A DNA stretch of 64,000 nt from Flavobacteriales bacterium UBA6057. Its GTDB lineage: Bacteria > Bacteroidota > Bacteroidia > Flavobacteriales_G > Salibacteraceae. Shown piece after piece: positions 36,601 through 45,940 of this stretch. Within the stretch, counting starts at the first letter, position 1. Each line of letters begins with the position of its first letter. The notes under the pieces are model-generated. The model searched no databases. It saw only the letters and a program-made list of their open reading frames with translations, and was not told the origin of the DNA. The stretch is from contig DIYJ01000015.1 of NCBI GenBank assembly GCA_002428995.1, positions 124,001-188,000 on the forward strand. The letters run 5' to 3'. The translations under genes and the position numbers were made by a program.

Positions 36601-36630
36601 AAAAAGCCTTGAAGAAATTCAGGGCTTTTT
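36601..36630 (+). terminator. terminator of initiator tRNA gene
   Basis: A 13-bp stem with one G-T pair, 36601-36613 with 36618-36630, loop GAAA, followed by more T's. It starts five bases past the tRNA. Confidence 0.85.
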
Positions 36631-36763
36631 TATGCCGGAAACTTTCAAAAGAAGAGCAGGACGAGATCAACTTCGCAATGCTTCGTTGATTGAGAAAGTT
36701 TATGCTGATTGCGCTCAAGCTTCAGCTAAGGAGCAGCGAGTGAAGCATGAACGAATCGAAGTA

Positions 36764-36815
36764 AGTCTTGCCCCGCGACTAAAAAAAGCCCTGAGAAACC
36801 TCAGGGCTTTTTATG
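36764..36815 (+). repeat. decayed copy of tRNA-fMet tail plus terminator
   Basis: This 52-bp block matches 36580-36635 with small changes: AGTCTTGCCCCGCGACTA against the tRNA's AGTCCTGCCCCCGCAACTA, then an A-run, a GCCCTGAG/CTCAGGGC hairpin (36782-36811) and TATGC, all in the same order. It lies 184 bp downstream of the original. It is non-coding and lacks the rest of a tRNA. Confidence 0.65.
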
Positions 36816-36859
36816 CTCGGTATTGTAGAAAGGGTAAAGATCTGCCTGTACTAGAAGTG

Positions 36860-36889
36860 CGCTCGGGGGTGAATTATCGCCCCCGAGCG
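36860..36889 (-). terminator. hairpin after the RHS gene, possible terminator
   Basis: A 10-bp GC-rich stem, CGCTCGGGGG (36860-36869) with CCCCCGAGCG (36880-36889), and a 10-nt loop, 12 bp past the stop of the 3008-aa RHS gene. It lacks a clear T-tract on the minus strand, so it is a weaker call. Confidence 0.5.
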
Positions 36890-36901
36890 GTTGGCCATGG
36901 A

Positions 36902-39900
36902 TCAATAAGATCCATCTTCTTGCACAGGACCTGAAATGCCTTCTGGTCTGCCACCTGGGTCAGCCATAGGGGGATGCCAATCGTCATTTTCTGTTCCGCC
37001 TGCTTCGGTATGCGCTGATTCAGAACGGTTCGATATATCATTGAGCATGCGCTGCATCAGAGCCTCAACCGTGAAAGACGGTGTTTGCAAAGAGAGACCG
37101 GGCATCTCAAAGTCAACATCTATTGTCAAACTACGAGGCAATCCTCCAATATTACTTTGACCCATCCCGGAAAGGTTACCAACCGAATAGCTTCCGTTCA
37201 GTTCAGTACCGAAAATTCCGGGCCGCGTGAAATTTGGTCCCAAAGACGAAGCCCCTAATCCTTTCTTTAGCGGAGTCTTGTACTTGGTTTTTTGTGTAAC
37301 AGGTTGTACCAGTGTGTGCTGTTGCCCCGGATAAAGTCCAAATCCTTTAGGAGTTTTTATAGGTGTCGTGGGTGGTACGTAGCCCTTTGAATCTTGCTTG
37401 AACTGCTTCATCACCGCCTTATTCTCTCGGGACTCAGCCTTATCTACAAATGACTTCCATGTATTTCCCTCAGTACCAAATTTGTAAGTACCCGAAAAGC
37501 TGTACGAGTCGATAGGCCTATCATCCATGCTTTCGTCTTCGAATGTCTCTTTGGTTTCGGACTTAAAAGAGAGTTTTTGTTTCGTCTCTCCCGCCAAAAA
37601 CACAAAGCTTGGATAGACTCTCATGGTTGCCCTTGTTTCCAAGGTTAATCCACCACCATAGGTTGTGTTAATCCCGGGCCCTTCTTTTGGTTTGCCATAC
37701 TTCCATGAGAATTTAGTCTCAGCTCCAAAAGTCAAATTGGCTTGCTCTACTGAAAACCCTCTGCCAACCGTGAGAGTTAATCCTATGCCAGCACCAAGCC
37801 ATGGCGGAGGATCAAAAGAATGAAAACTGACACCACTTAATCCTTCTGATTCAACATTGGCGACAGGATTATTATGCGCGAATTGATAAGGGGTAAGCTC
37901 CGGGAAATCCGGTGCAGCCGGATCAACCGCAAAAAACCGCGACAACCTGGGGTCATGCATTCTGAATGAATAGTTGGCGGAGTTGCCGTCTCCCTTGAAC
38001 TCATCATCCATTTCTTGCCCATTGATGCCGTACCTGTAATCCTCCACGGCACCCTTCCGACCCGGCATAGCCATGCCATAAGGATAATAATCCGTGTAGC
38101 GCATCACATCGGGCAAGTAGCCTACGGCAACATCTTCGGTAAAGCTGCCATAGATGTCGCCTGGACCGCTGATGGTGATGCTGCCCAGTGTAAACTTGCC
38201 GCCTGGGCTCCCTTGCCCCGCCCAAAAGAGCTTGGTTTTAGTAGAGGTGGCCGTAAAGGTGTAGCTATAGCTTCCGGTACTAAAGATATCCAGCAAGCCT
38301 AGGTTTCCACCTCCGGAGCAGCTCTGTGCGCGGGCTTTTACCACTGGCACGGTTTGCTCCAGTATGTCAAAGCTTACCGTATAGGTCTCACCTGTTTCGG
38401 TAGCGATGGTGAGAAAGGCCAGGAAGTTGGTGCTGGAAGGATGTTCCACCGCCAAGTCAGAATTGCCATCGGCATTTACATCAGCAATGGTAGCGGTGGT
38501 GGTTCCTACTGGAGATAAAAACCAGGTGCCGGGAGCGTCACAGCTGCTGTTGGCAATCACAAAATCGCTGTCCAGATCATACTCGTCTGGCACCAGTATT
38601 TTACGGTCGGTGATCACCTCCTTTACGTTGCCGAGATGATCGCCCAACTCGTACATTTTCTCACCAATCATGCGATGGTAGACCACTGGTGCATCAGCTA
38701 CTCCATATACGTCTCCCGGGCCTGTAATTTTCACATTGCCCAAGGTGAAGTTGCCCGTGCTGCCCCATCCTCTGAAGTAGACGCGGCTTTGTGTGGCATT
38801 TGCGGTGAAGGTGTAGCTATACACTCCTGGGGCTACTACGTTGAGAGAACCCAAAGAGCTACCTCCAATCCCACAACCGCGTGCCTGGCTGTATACCCAT
38901 GGCACTGTCTTAGCTACCACTTCGAAGCTTACCGTGTAGGTTTCTGTTGGAATGGTGTTGAAGGTATGTGCCACTCTGAAGTTGGTGGCCGTTGCATTCA
39001 TCACCGTTAAGTCCGTGTTGCCGTCCATATCCACATCGCTGAATCCGTGGGTGGTGCCTGCGGTTTCGGTCATGTACCAGCTGCCAGGCGCCCCGCACAA
39101 TGCATCTTCCAGGAAGTCATCAAAGCTGTAGGCATACGAGTCTTCCGTGATTTCTACGCTGCGCGTATCTAAACCATGGCGCTTGGAGCCATAAATAGTG
39201 GCTTCTGTGCGGTGTAGTTCGGGTTGACTCTCGGTCTTTTGATAGATGGCCATTGGCACCCCATTGGCGTCCATGCCATACCATGTTTTGTTCCACTGCG
39301 CTTCGGGTAGAATATTGCCTCCCATATCGCGCGGCATTTCCACCTTTAAGATGCGATTGCCCATCGGGCCGTACTCAAAATAAAGGTCAGGATCTGTGGA
39401 CAATCCATCGCGCCAAACGCGCTTCAGTTTTCCGTTAGGATACCATTCCAGGTAACCGATTCCTTCCTGAAGGTCGCTCTTTAATGCACCGTCACTGTGG
39501 TATTGGTAGTTGCCCGGCAATTGCCCATTTTGGATGTCATCATAGGCAGTGCCTGCAATGGCGTCCTCCACATAATCCAAGCGGTTATTCGTTTCATAGG
39601 GCAACAGCGCATCGTCATAGGTGAACTGATCCATGGCATTGATGGTAGCGCCAAAGGTGTAGGCACGCCTGTCAAGCGCGGTGATATTGCCATTCGGATC
39701 GTAGTCCACATGCACTTCGTAATCGCCTAACGTGTGGCTACCGCTGGCGGTCATGTTTTGCCGCGCAGCGTTTACGAACGAGTTCAACTCTGTGATGTCG
39801 CTGGCGCTGTGCACATGACTCTCTTTGAAGCGGTGCAACTGGTCGTAGCGATAAGCTGTCCCGGTCACGTCAATAGGTAACTCGTCCAGGTCCATCATGG

Positions 39901-42900
39901 CCGTGGTCACGCCTGCTATGTTGCCGTTGAAGAGCTCGTTCAAGTCGGTTTTGTAATCACCGGTGGTAGCTGCTAAAAACTGATTCAACGGATCGGTGTC
40001 GATGGACTGGTAATCGCCTTCGTAATAGTCCAGCGTAAAGGCCAGCGCATCCTGTGCCACGGTTGAACTGAGGTGTGAAAGCGAACCGGTGAGCTGGCGA
40101 CCGTCTTTGCCCATGTCTTTGGTAGGGTCGAGCACTGCGCTGTTCAGGCCTTTGATCCAGCCTTGCAGGGTGTAGGCATAGTCAGCGCCCTGCACATCCA
40201 TTTCACCGAGCTCTGTTCGAGCCAGCTTGCCATCGAGTCGGTAGTTGTACTCCGCATCGCGGTCCCAGATGAAACCGTCTTTCGAGGTGTGTACTTCCTT
40301 CAGTCGGTTGTCGGCATCGTAGGTGTAGCGATGGCTGTATTGATCGAGCTTACCTTGTTGAAAGTGTGCGTAGTGCGGCAAACCGCTCAACAAGTCATAC
40401 TCATAATTGCTCTGGAAGAACTGTCGGCCATCGGCCACCAAGTCTGCGTTTTCTTGCAAGTGTGAACGCACATTTCCGTGCACATCATAGGCATAGTGGT
40501 AGAGGTAATCCGGATCTTCCAGAACCCAGCTGGGCACCATGTGTGTGTAGCCTTCCACAATGGACACAGAGGATACACGATTGCGTATGTCACCCTGCGC
40601 TGCTTCACCGAATGCATCCAGTGCGGCCGTGCTGGTTGGATTGGAGTAATTGACCCGCATGACCTGGTTACGGTAGCGATCTTCCCCAACTGCCGACAAT
40701 TGGTTGAACCAAGTGGCGAATTGGGAAGGGTCCTTGGCCTTGGCCTTGGTGAATGGAGTAGGTTGCACAAACTCACCCATTTCAACCGGTCTGCCCAAGT
40801 CATCAAATTGAGTGTAGGACCACGCTTGGGTTGCATAACCCGTACCCATCGGGTCGCCTGTGATGACGTTATGCGTCAACTCGGCTTGTCGTGCATTTTG
40901 GCTCACAATCAATCGGCCCACCTGATCGTACCAAAGTTTGGAGGAACCACCATCGGGTGTCACCGTTTCAATAGGCTGATTCAGGGCATTGTAATAATGG
41001 TAGGTTACAAAACCGTGATTGTTGTAGTGCTCGGATCCGCCATCACCATTGCGGTAATCCTGGAGCTCATCAATTTCTGCATCATCCAATGGTTGTACAC
41101 CTTTTGGTGGAACTGTTTTTACAAGGTTGCCAGCGCGGTCATAGTACATGAGCGTGTAGTGGTAGCGGTTGGCTAAGTAGTTCATGTTGTAGGTTTCGTC
41201 CACACCACGGCATGTCTCGATGTAGTTCGCTATGAATTCCTCTTTGGCGGTTTCCAGGTAAATGCCATAAGCTGCATCGGCTTCCAGCTCAGCATTCGTG
41301 ATGAGTGCATCGATGCAGTCATCTTCGATCTCAGGAATGTAGTTCTCGCACAGCGTGTTCCCGCCAAAAACGTCAAAACAGCGGTTAATGACCAAAACAC
41401 TAATCTCGATGGGGTCACCACCCTCCGGATCTTCGACTAAAGCTGTAAGGTGAAAATGTACGGTGAGGGGTGCTGGGCCTGTTGTCAGGTCGGCCGGAGT
41501 CAAGTAGATTCCGGTGAATGAAATCACATGTTCGAACACTTCATCGATGGGCCAACCTCCAAAACTTTCAGGGGTCAGCACAATGGAGCCTTTCGGGCAG
41601 AAGTCACAATCCGTAATTCCGGGAATATCCGTGCCCAACGGAAAGCTCAGTGCTCCCGTGATCGGGTTGACATAGGGTTCGTAGTAAAAAGGCACGACCT
41701 CTTCATCGCAGGTGTGGAACTCACTTTCGAAGTATTCAGGCAACGGAGGATAGCCGCTACCATACGTTCCGGTGGTGGTCAAACCATCATCCACCAACCT
41801 GTTGAGCAGGACTTTGAAGTCCAGTGCCTCTTCTGAAAAGCCTTCTGTTATGGTAGCGCCCGCATCCAGCGAATCGCACATTTCCATGAAGGTCATCAGC
41901 GAAAAGTAGTCGAAGCCGGTACCGTGGGTTTCATTGACATACGAAACGAACACCACGGGGTCTTCCTCGATGCTTGCGGTAGGATAGGTGGTGAGGAAGC
42001 TCGTGATGGCCGCGTCAAGCTGGTCACAGTCGATGCAACCGTCACCGTAGCAACCGTAGTCTGTTACGGTGGTGGTATCTGCAAGTTCGGCCATTTGGAG
42101 ACCAGTCCATGTGATGCTTCCAGGTGCATACGTAGCCGCCAAAGGCACTGCAGCTATTTCGGCACAAATCGCACGATCGCGGCAAAAGTTCACAGGTATA
42201 AATCCGTACAAGGCTTCAAAGTCATCTTCATCTGAAGCGGCTAAGAGCTTGTTGCAGGCACAAGTGTCGAGCGCAGGAATGATGGTCACTTCACACACAG
42301 GCGAAGGCCGGTCGATGAGGTGGTGTGTACATTCCAGCACCACAGGATCTACCAGGTGGTTTTTGATCACTTCCTCAAACGATGATAATTCAACCATGGT
42401 CGCCCCATCATCGCACTGACTTGGGAACGGGTAGTCGGCACCACAGCCGCCCGTACATACCGTGATCAGATCAGTACGTACAGCATCGTACGTTGCCTGA
42501 CCGGGTTCCCACGTTTCTCCGAAGGGAAGGAAAGGAACACAGCCTTCCAATTCAAACATCCAGCCATCGGCCATGGTTTCGCAGGCGCTCTGGCAATAGT
42601 CATTGATGTCCGCTTCCACATCCATTTCCAAATCATCCAAAATGGTGGGGTCTGTCATCATCTGGATGAGCGGGTAGGGCGCCATTTGATCGTACATCAT
42701 GAAGCGTTTCGCCCTGGTGGTATAATCCGCACAGCTCACCATACATGGTGGTATGACGTTACCGATACACTTTACACAGTCGTTGTAGGTCATGGTACGG
42801 CCTTCCATTACCACACCCAGAATGATGTTTCTGCGGGCCAGGTAAAGATCTCTGAAGGCAATCCATTGCGCATCCAGATCGCAGGTGCTGGTACCAAAGG

Positions 42901-45900
42901 TGGAACCATCCGAAAGTGCGGAAGCCATTTCGTAGAGTGTGTTACCTCCACTTACTCCGAGCATGTATTGGCAAACCTGTTCGTAATCGTTGGATCCAAA
43001 CCCAGCATAGCCATCGTCATAGATGTAGTCTTCGTCATCCAAAACAGTGCTGAGCGGTCCATTGATCAACGTGACCAATGGATCTTCGTTGGAAGCAATG
43101 AACGGATCAGGTGAGCCTGCAAAGCATGCGGGATAATCTCCTGGGTCAACAGGAGTGATATAGCCAGCAGCTGAAGCTTCGGCATAAGTTTCCGTCAGTT
43201 TAAAATCGGTGGCGTAGTCAAAAACTCCTGAGTATAGCTCGCAGAATCGATAGGTCTCGTATTCAGGGTGCGCGCCTATTAATTCTTCTGCCCACCAGTC
43301 TTTCCAGAGCAATGCAAACTGGCTGAGGGGTATGGTCGCGTGATTTACACGCACCTCGTCTCCAAAAACGTTGGTAGTCATGGCTTCGGTGACTCCATCT
43401 ATCTCGTAAAAGATGACATCACGCCAGCTGTAAAGCATAGGATCGGCTGAATTGAATACGCTGAGCCCTGAACTTCCGCTGATATCACCGTATTGGCCTC
43501 CAGGGCTTACATCGGCCAGCAGTATCGGGCGCATTTGTGTGCATAGGGGTTGGTTCTCGCAGTCTTCAAGGTATTCGGTGCGCAAGGTGTTGTATACTGC
43601 TTCATTTGTTTCGCCCGTCTCAAGCGAATATTCCTCCCAGGTGCCATACTCGTAGTAAAAGCTCATTTCACAGGGGCTGCCCTCATAGCAGTCGCTAAAG
43701 TCTATCTCCATTAAAGCATCTGCCAGGAAGTTGGAGTAGGGGATCAGGCAGTTGGTGTCCGCCAGTTCCACGTATTGATCCCAGTAATACTCGATGGGTT
43801 CGTGCATCACGCGGAGTGTTTTCGTCACATAGTATTCTCCAAACCGAGGAAACTTGAGGGTGAAGGTGCTGGGGTGATCATCCGAAAAACGAACCGTGTC
43901 ACCACAAACTGAATCTAGGGGTAGCAACTGACCCACAGTATCAATCCAGACTGATTCGATCATGTCAGTGCCATCGCTCAACTGGCACGCATCTGTGAAC
44001 GCTCCTTCGGTGGGCGTTACCTTGAATTCAATCTCGTAAATACAATCGAAGCAAAAGCCTGGAGGCAGGCAGTCGGTAAATTGCTCGGCTGCAAAATCGT
44101 AGTTAAACGTGTAGACCTGAGCGGGGTCAGTCACTGCAATCTTTTGCTCCACAAGCAAGATTCCTTGATCAAGCAATTCGGGGCTATCGCTGGTGAAATC
44201 GACAAGGTTGGTATGAATGGGAGTTTCGGGGCCATTGCCTTCAATCGCTTCTAAACCAGCCGGAGCTGATCCTTCGAGGTAGCTGATGACGGTGCGTCCC
44301 ATGTTGTCCAGGATGGTTACGCTCACCTGGCCGTGCACATCTTTGGTGATGACGCGTGTGTAATTCACATAGTCTGCGGCTTCCGAGCCGATGAAGCGGT
44401 CTACCTCATCTGGATCTTGTTGAGCTTCGATGATCACTTCAGTATAATGTCCCGCAGGATCGAGCTGATGATCAGGACCAACACCGCCTGAACGTCTTAC
44501 TCTTCCAGTGGGGTCGTTGGTATAGTGAACCTGTGCGAAATTGAATCCTTCTGATTCGGGTACAAAGGCCTCAACTCCTTCTTGATTGGGGTTTTGGTGG
44601 CTGTAGTACTTGGCGGAACCCATAGAGTGTTCTGAACTCATCGGTAATGCGGCCTTTGGGCCACAGTCACCGAGCATGGCTTCATCTGAATGGAAGACGT
44701 GCTTATCGTATTGAGTATCATGGTCCAACATGTTCAGGTTCTCGATATACCCGAGGTTGGTTTCGCCTACCGGACTACCCATCACACCGATGGCCGGTCG
44801 GCCGTAGAAATCGTAGAGGGCTGAACCCACAATGAGTTCATCCTGGCTGCTGAGTTGCGATACGCTCTGACGCGGCTTCATGGTGCCATCTACATAGGTA
44901 ATGCTGGTGTTTCGCTTCCCTTCTTCCACAAAGGCCATGGAAGCGCTGTAGCTCATGTTGTTGTCTTCGTGTGGGGTGACGGTGATTTTGCACGTGCCAC
45001 AGTAGTCGTTTACTACACCATTGTCCACATACCCCCAGGCTCCATTGGTGTTCCAGAGTCCATCGATGTCATGGTCAATGAAATCGGGAATGCGACCCAC
45101 ACCGCGATAGCGAACCAGCAGGTATCCATCGCCATAGATCATAGGGATGCGGTATTCATTGCCGGTTACGCGAACACGAGAGGCGTTGTTCTCAAAGTCG
45201 TAATTCACGGCTGTTTCTGTCGCTACTACCGGGTCGCCTGCAACTTCCTCGCCCGTGTAACCATTCACCCAGGTCCACTCCAGGTCGTATTGATCGGCTC
45301 CATCGAGCGATGGCCAGGTCACAATCCAATTGCTGGTGCCGATCTCCTCGGCAATGGTCATCGCATCCGATGGAATCACGTTGTAGGCAAAAGCATCGAA
45401 GTATTCTGTTTGGATGGATGCATGCAGAAAAAGGTTTTCGCGGTCGACCGCCACCGGGGTGTAGGTCACTCCACCATCGCTGGATTTATGCAATTCAATA
45501 TCCCTTAAATCCATGCTGAGGGCGCCATTGAAGGTGTAAACCTGCCGGTCCTGATAGGCCATATCTGGCGCATAATCCACAAAGAGTTCAATGCCGGAGG
45601 TCGTGTTCGATACCAGTATGCCGCCCTCTATTTCATCCCAATCGAGCGTAAACACGATTTTGTAGTGAAACTCAGGGTCGATGAGGTGCATGGTCTCATC
45701 AATACCAAAGGTGATTTCGTTGGTGATTTGGGTAAACCCAAAGTCAGACTCCCATCCTGGAAGGATGTCTGGATGCTTGCTGGAAGCTACACTGAGGTCC
45801 AGCGTAAGATCCAACCCGGTATTGCTTGCTTCTTGGGTTTCTGTGGTAGCGTAAGCAGCGAACTGGCAAACCAATAACGCTAGGATAAACGCGATTTTTT

Positions 45901-45928
45901 TCATCGGAGTTTTCATGATGTTCTGCAT
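36902..45928 (-). CDS. giant secreted RHS/YD-repeat protein (3008 aa)
   Basis: A Sec signal (IAFILALLVCQFAAYA) begins the protein; the start at 45928 or the ATGs at 45916/45904 are all possible. Residues about 30-600 form a beta-rich N-terminal part. Residues about 616-1576 are unusually cysteine-rich (CFDC, CGGCG-like and CACN motifs). From about 1580 YD/RHS repeats follow (for example YYDRAGNLV, WYDQVGRLIVSQN, YDADNRLKEV, YDPNGNITALDRR). Two homologous beta-rich modules (about 2266-2409 and 2446-2593) are inserted around GDHLGNVKEV. The RHS core YGINGQEMDDEF...DPRLSRFFAVDP ends near 2697, then a unique 311-residue tail. RHS shells encapsulate or deliver C-terminal cargo; here the cargo is unrecognised. 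Confidence 0.92.
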   Translation of the reverse strand: MQNIMKTPMKKIAFILALLVCQFAAYATTETQEASNTGLDLTLDLSVASSKHPDILPGWESDFGFTQITNEITFGIDETMHLIDPEFHYKIVFTLDWDEIEGGILVSNTTSGIELFVDYAPDMAYQDRQVYTFNGALSMDLRDIELHKSSDGGVTYTPVAVDRENLFLHASIQTEYFDAFAYNVIPSDAMTIAEEIGTSNWIVTWPSLDGADQYDLEWTWVNGYTGEEVAGDPVVATETAVNYDFENNASRVRVTGNEYRIPMIYGDGYLLVRYRGVGRIPDFIDHDIDGLWNTNGAWGYVDNGVVNDYCGTCKITVTPHEDNNMSYSASMAFVEEGKRNTSITYVDGTMKPRQSVSQLSSQDELIVGSALYDFYGRPAIGVMGSPVGETNLGYIENLNMLDHDTQYDKHVFHSDEAMLGDCGPKAALPMSSEHSMGSAKYYSHQNPNQEGVEAFVPESEGFNFAQVHYTNDPTGRVRRSGGVGPDHQLDPAGHYTEVIIEAQQDPDEVDRFIGSEAADYVNYTRVITKDVHGQVSVTILDNMGRTVISYLEGSAPAGLEAIEGNGPETPIHTNLVDFTSDSPELLDQGILLVEQKIAVTDPAQVYTFNYDFAAEQFTDCLPPGFCFDCIYEIEFKVTPTEGAFTDACQLSDGTDMIESVWIDTVGQLLPLDSVCGDTVRFSDDHPSTFTLKFPRFGEYYVTKTLRVMHEPIEYYWDQYVELADTNCLIPYSNFLADALMEIDFSDCYEGSPCEMSFYYEYGTWEEYSLETGETNEAVYNTLRTEYLEDCENQPLCTQMRPILLADVSPGGQYGDISGSSGLSVFNSADPMLYSWRDVIFYEIDGVTEAMTTNVFGDEVRVNHATIPLSQFALLWKDWWAEELIGAHPEYETYRFCELYSGVFDYATDFKLTETYAEASAAGYITPVDPGDYPACFAGSPDPFIASNEDPLVTLINGPLSTVLDDEDYIYDDGYAGFGSNDYEQVCQYMLGVSGGNTLYEMASALSDGSTFGTSTCDLDAQWIAFRDLYLARRNIILGVVMEGRTMTYNDCVKCIGNVIPPCMVSCADYTTRAKRFMMYDQMAPYPLIQMMTDPTILDDLEMDVEADINDYCQSACETMADGWMFELEGCVPFLPFGETWEPGQATYDAVRTDLITVCTGGCGADYPFPSQCDDGATMVELSSFEEVIKNHLVDPVVLECTHHLIDRPSPVCEVTIIPALDTCACNKLLAASDEDDFEALYGFIPVNFCRDRAICAEIAAVPLAATYAPGSITWTGLQMAELADTTTVTDYGCYGDGCIDCDQLDAAITSFLTTYPTASIEEDPVVFVSYVNETHGTGFDYFSLMTFMEMCDSLDAGATITEGFSEEALDFKVLLNRLVDDGLTTTGTYGSGYPPLPEYFESEFHTCDEEVVPFYYEPYVNPITGALSFPLGTDIPGITDCDFCPKGSIVLTPESFGGWPIDEVFEHVISFTGIYLTPADLTTGPAPLTVHFHLTALVEDPEGGDPIEISVLVINRCFDVFGGNTLCENYIPEIEDDCIDALITNAELEADAAYGIYLETAKEEFIANYIETCRGVDETYNMNYLANRYHYTLMYYDRAGNLVKTVPPKGVQPLDDAEIDELQDYRNGDGGSEHYNNHGFVTYHYYNALNQPIETVTPDGGSSKLWYDQVGRLIVSQNARQAELTHNVITGDPMGTGYATQAWSYTQFDDLGRPVEMGEFVQPTPFTKAKAKDPSQFATWFNQLSAVGEDRYRNQVMRVNYSNPTSTAALDAFGEAAQGDIRNRVSSVSIVEGYTHMVPSWVLEDPDYLYHYAYDVHGNVRSHLQENADLVADGRQFFQSNYEYDLLSGLPHYAHFQQGKLDQYSHRYTYDADNRLKEVHTSKDGFIWDRDAEYNYRLDGKLARTELGEMDVQGADYAYTLQGWIKGLNSAVLDPTKDMGKDGRQLTGSLSHLSSTVAQDALAFTLDYYEGDYQSIDTDPLNQFLAATTGDYKTDLNELFNGNIAGVTTAMMDLDELPIDVTGTAYRYDQLHRFKESHVHSASDITELNSFVNAARQNMTASGSHTLGDYEVHVDYDPNGNITALDRRAYTFGATINAMDQFTYDDALLPYETNNRLDYVEDAIAGTAYDDIQNGQLPGNYQYHSDGALKSDLQEGIGYLEWYPNGKLKRVWRDGLSTDPDLYFEYGPMGNRILKVEMPRDMGGNILPEAQWNKTWYGMDANGVPMAIYQKTESQPELHRTEATIYGSKRHGLDTRSVEITEDSYAYSFDDFLEDALCGAPGSWYMTETAGTTHGFSDVDMDGNTDLTVMNATATNFRVAHTFNTIPTETYTVSFEVVAKTVPWVYSQARGCGIGGSSLGSLNVVAPGVYSYTFTANATQSRVYFRGWGSTGNFTLGNVKITGPGDVYGVADAPVVYHRMIGEKMYELGDHLGNVKEVITDRKILVPDEYDLDSDFVIANSSCDAPGTWFLSPVGTTTATIADVNADGNSDLAVEHPSSTNFLAFLTIATETGETYTVSFDILEQTVPVVKARAQSCSGGGNLGLLDIFSTGSYSYTFTATSTKTKLFWAGQGSPGGKFTLGSITISGPGDIYGSFTEDVAVGYLPDVMRYTDYYPYGMAMPGRKGAVEDYRYGINGQEMDDEFKGDGNSANYSFRMHDPRLSRFFAVDPAAPDFPELTPYQFAHNNPVANVESEGLSGVSFHSFDPPPWLGAGIGLTLTVGRGFSVEQANLTFGAETKFSWKYGKPKEGPGINTTYGGGLTLETRATMRVYPSFVFLAGETKQKLSFKSETKETFEDESMDDRPIDSYSFSGTYKFGTEGNTWKSFVDKAESRENKAVMKQFKQDSKGYVPPTTPIKTPKGFGLYPGQQHTLVQPVTQKTKYKTPLKKGLGASSLGPNFTRPGIFGTELNGSYSVGNLSGMGQSNIGGLPRSLTIDVDFEMPGLSLQTPSFTVEALMQRMLNDISNRSESAHTEAGGTENDDWHPPMADPGGRPEGISGPVQEDGSY

Positions 45929-45940
45929 GGTTTCTCGTTC

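Noticed and set aside
36632..36934. A 100-residue plus-strand frame between the tRNA terminator and the end of the RHS gene, considered as an immunity or GIY-YIG-like gene.
   Set aside because: It begins inside the terminator T-run, runs through the decayed tRNA-tail repeat, overlaps the RHS 3' end on the other strand and shows no domain pattern.
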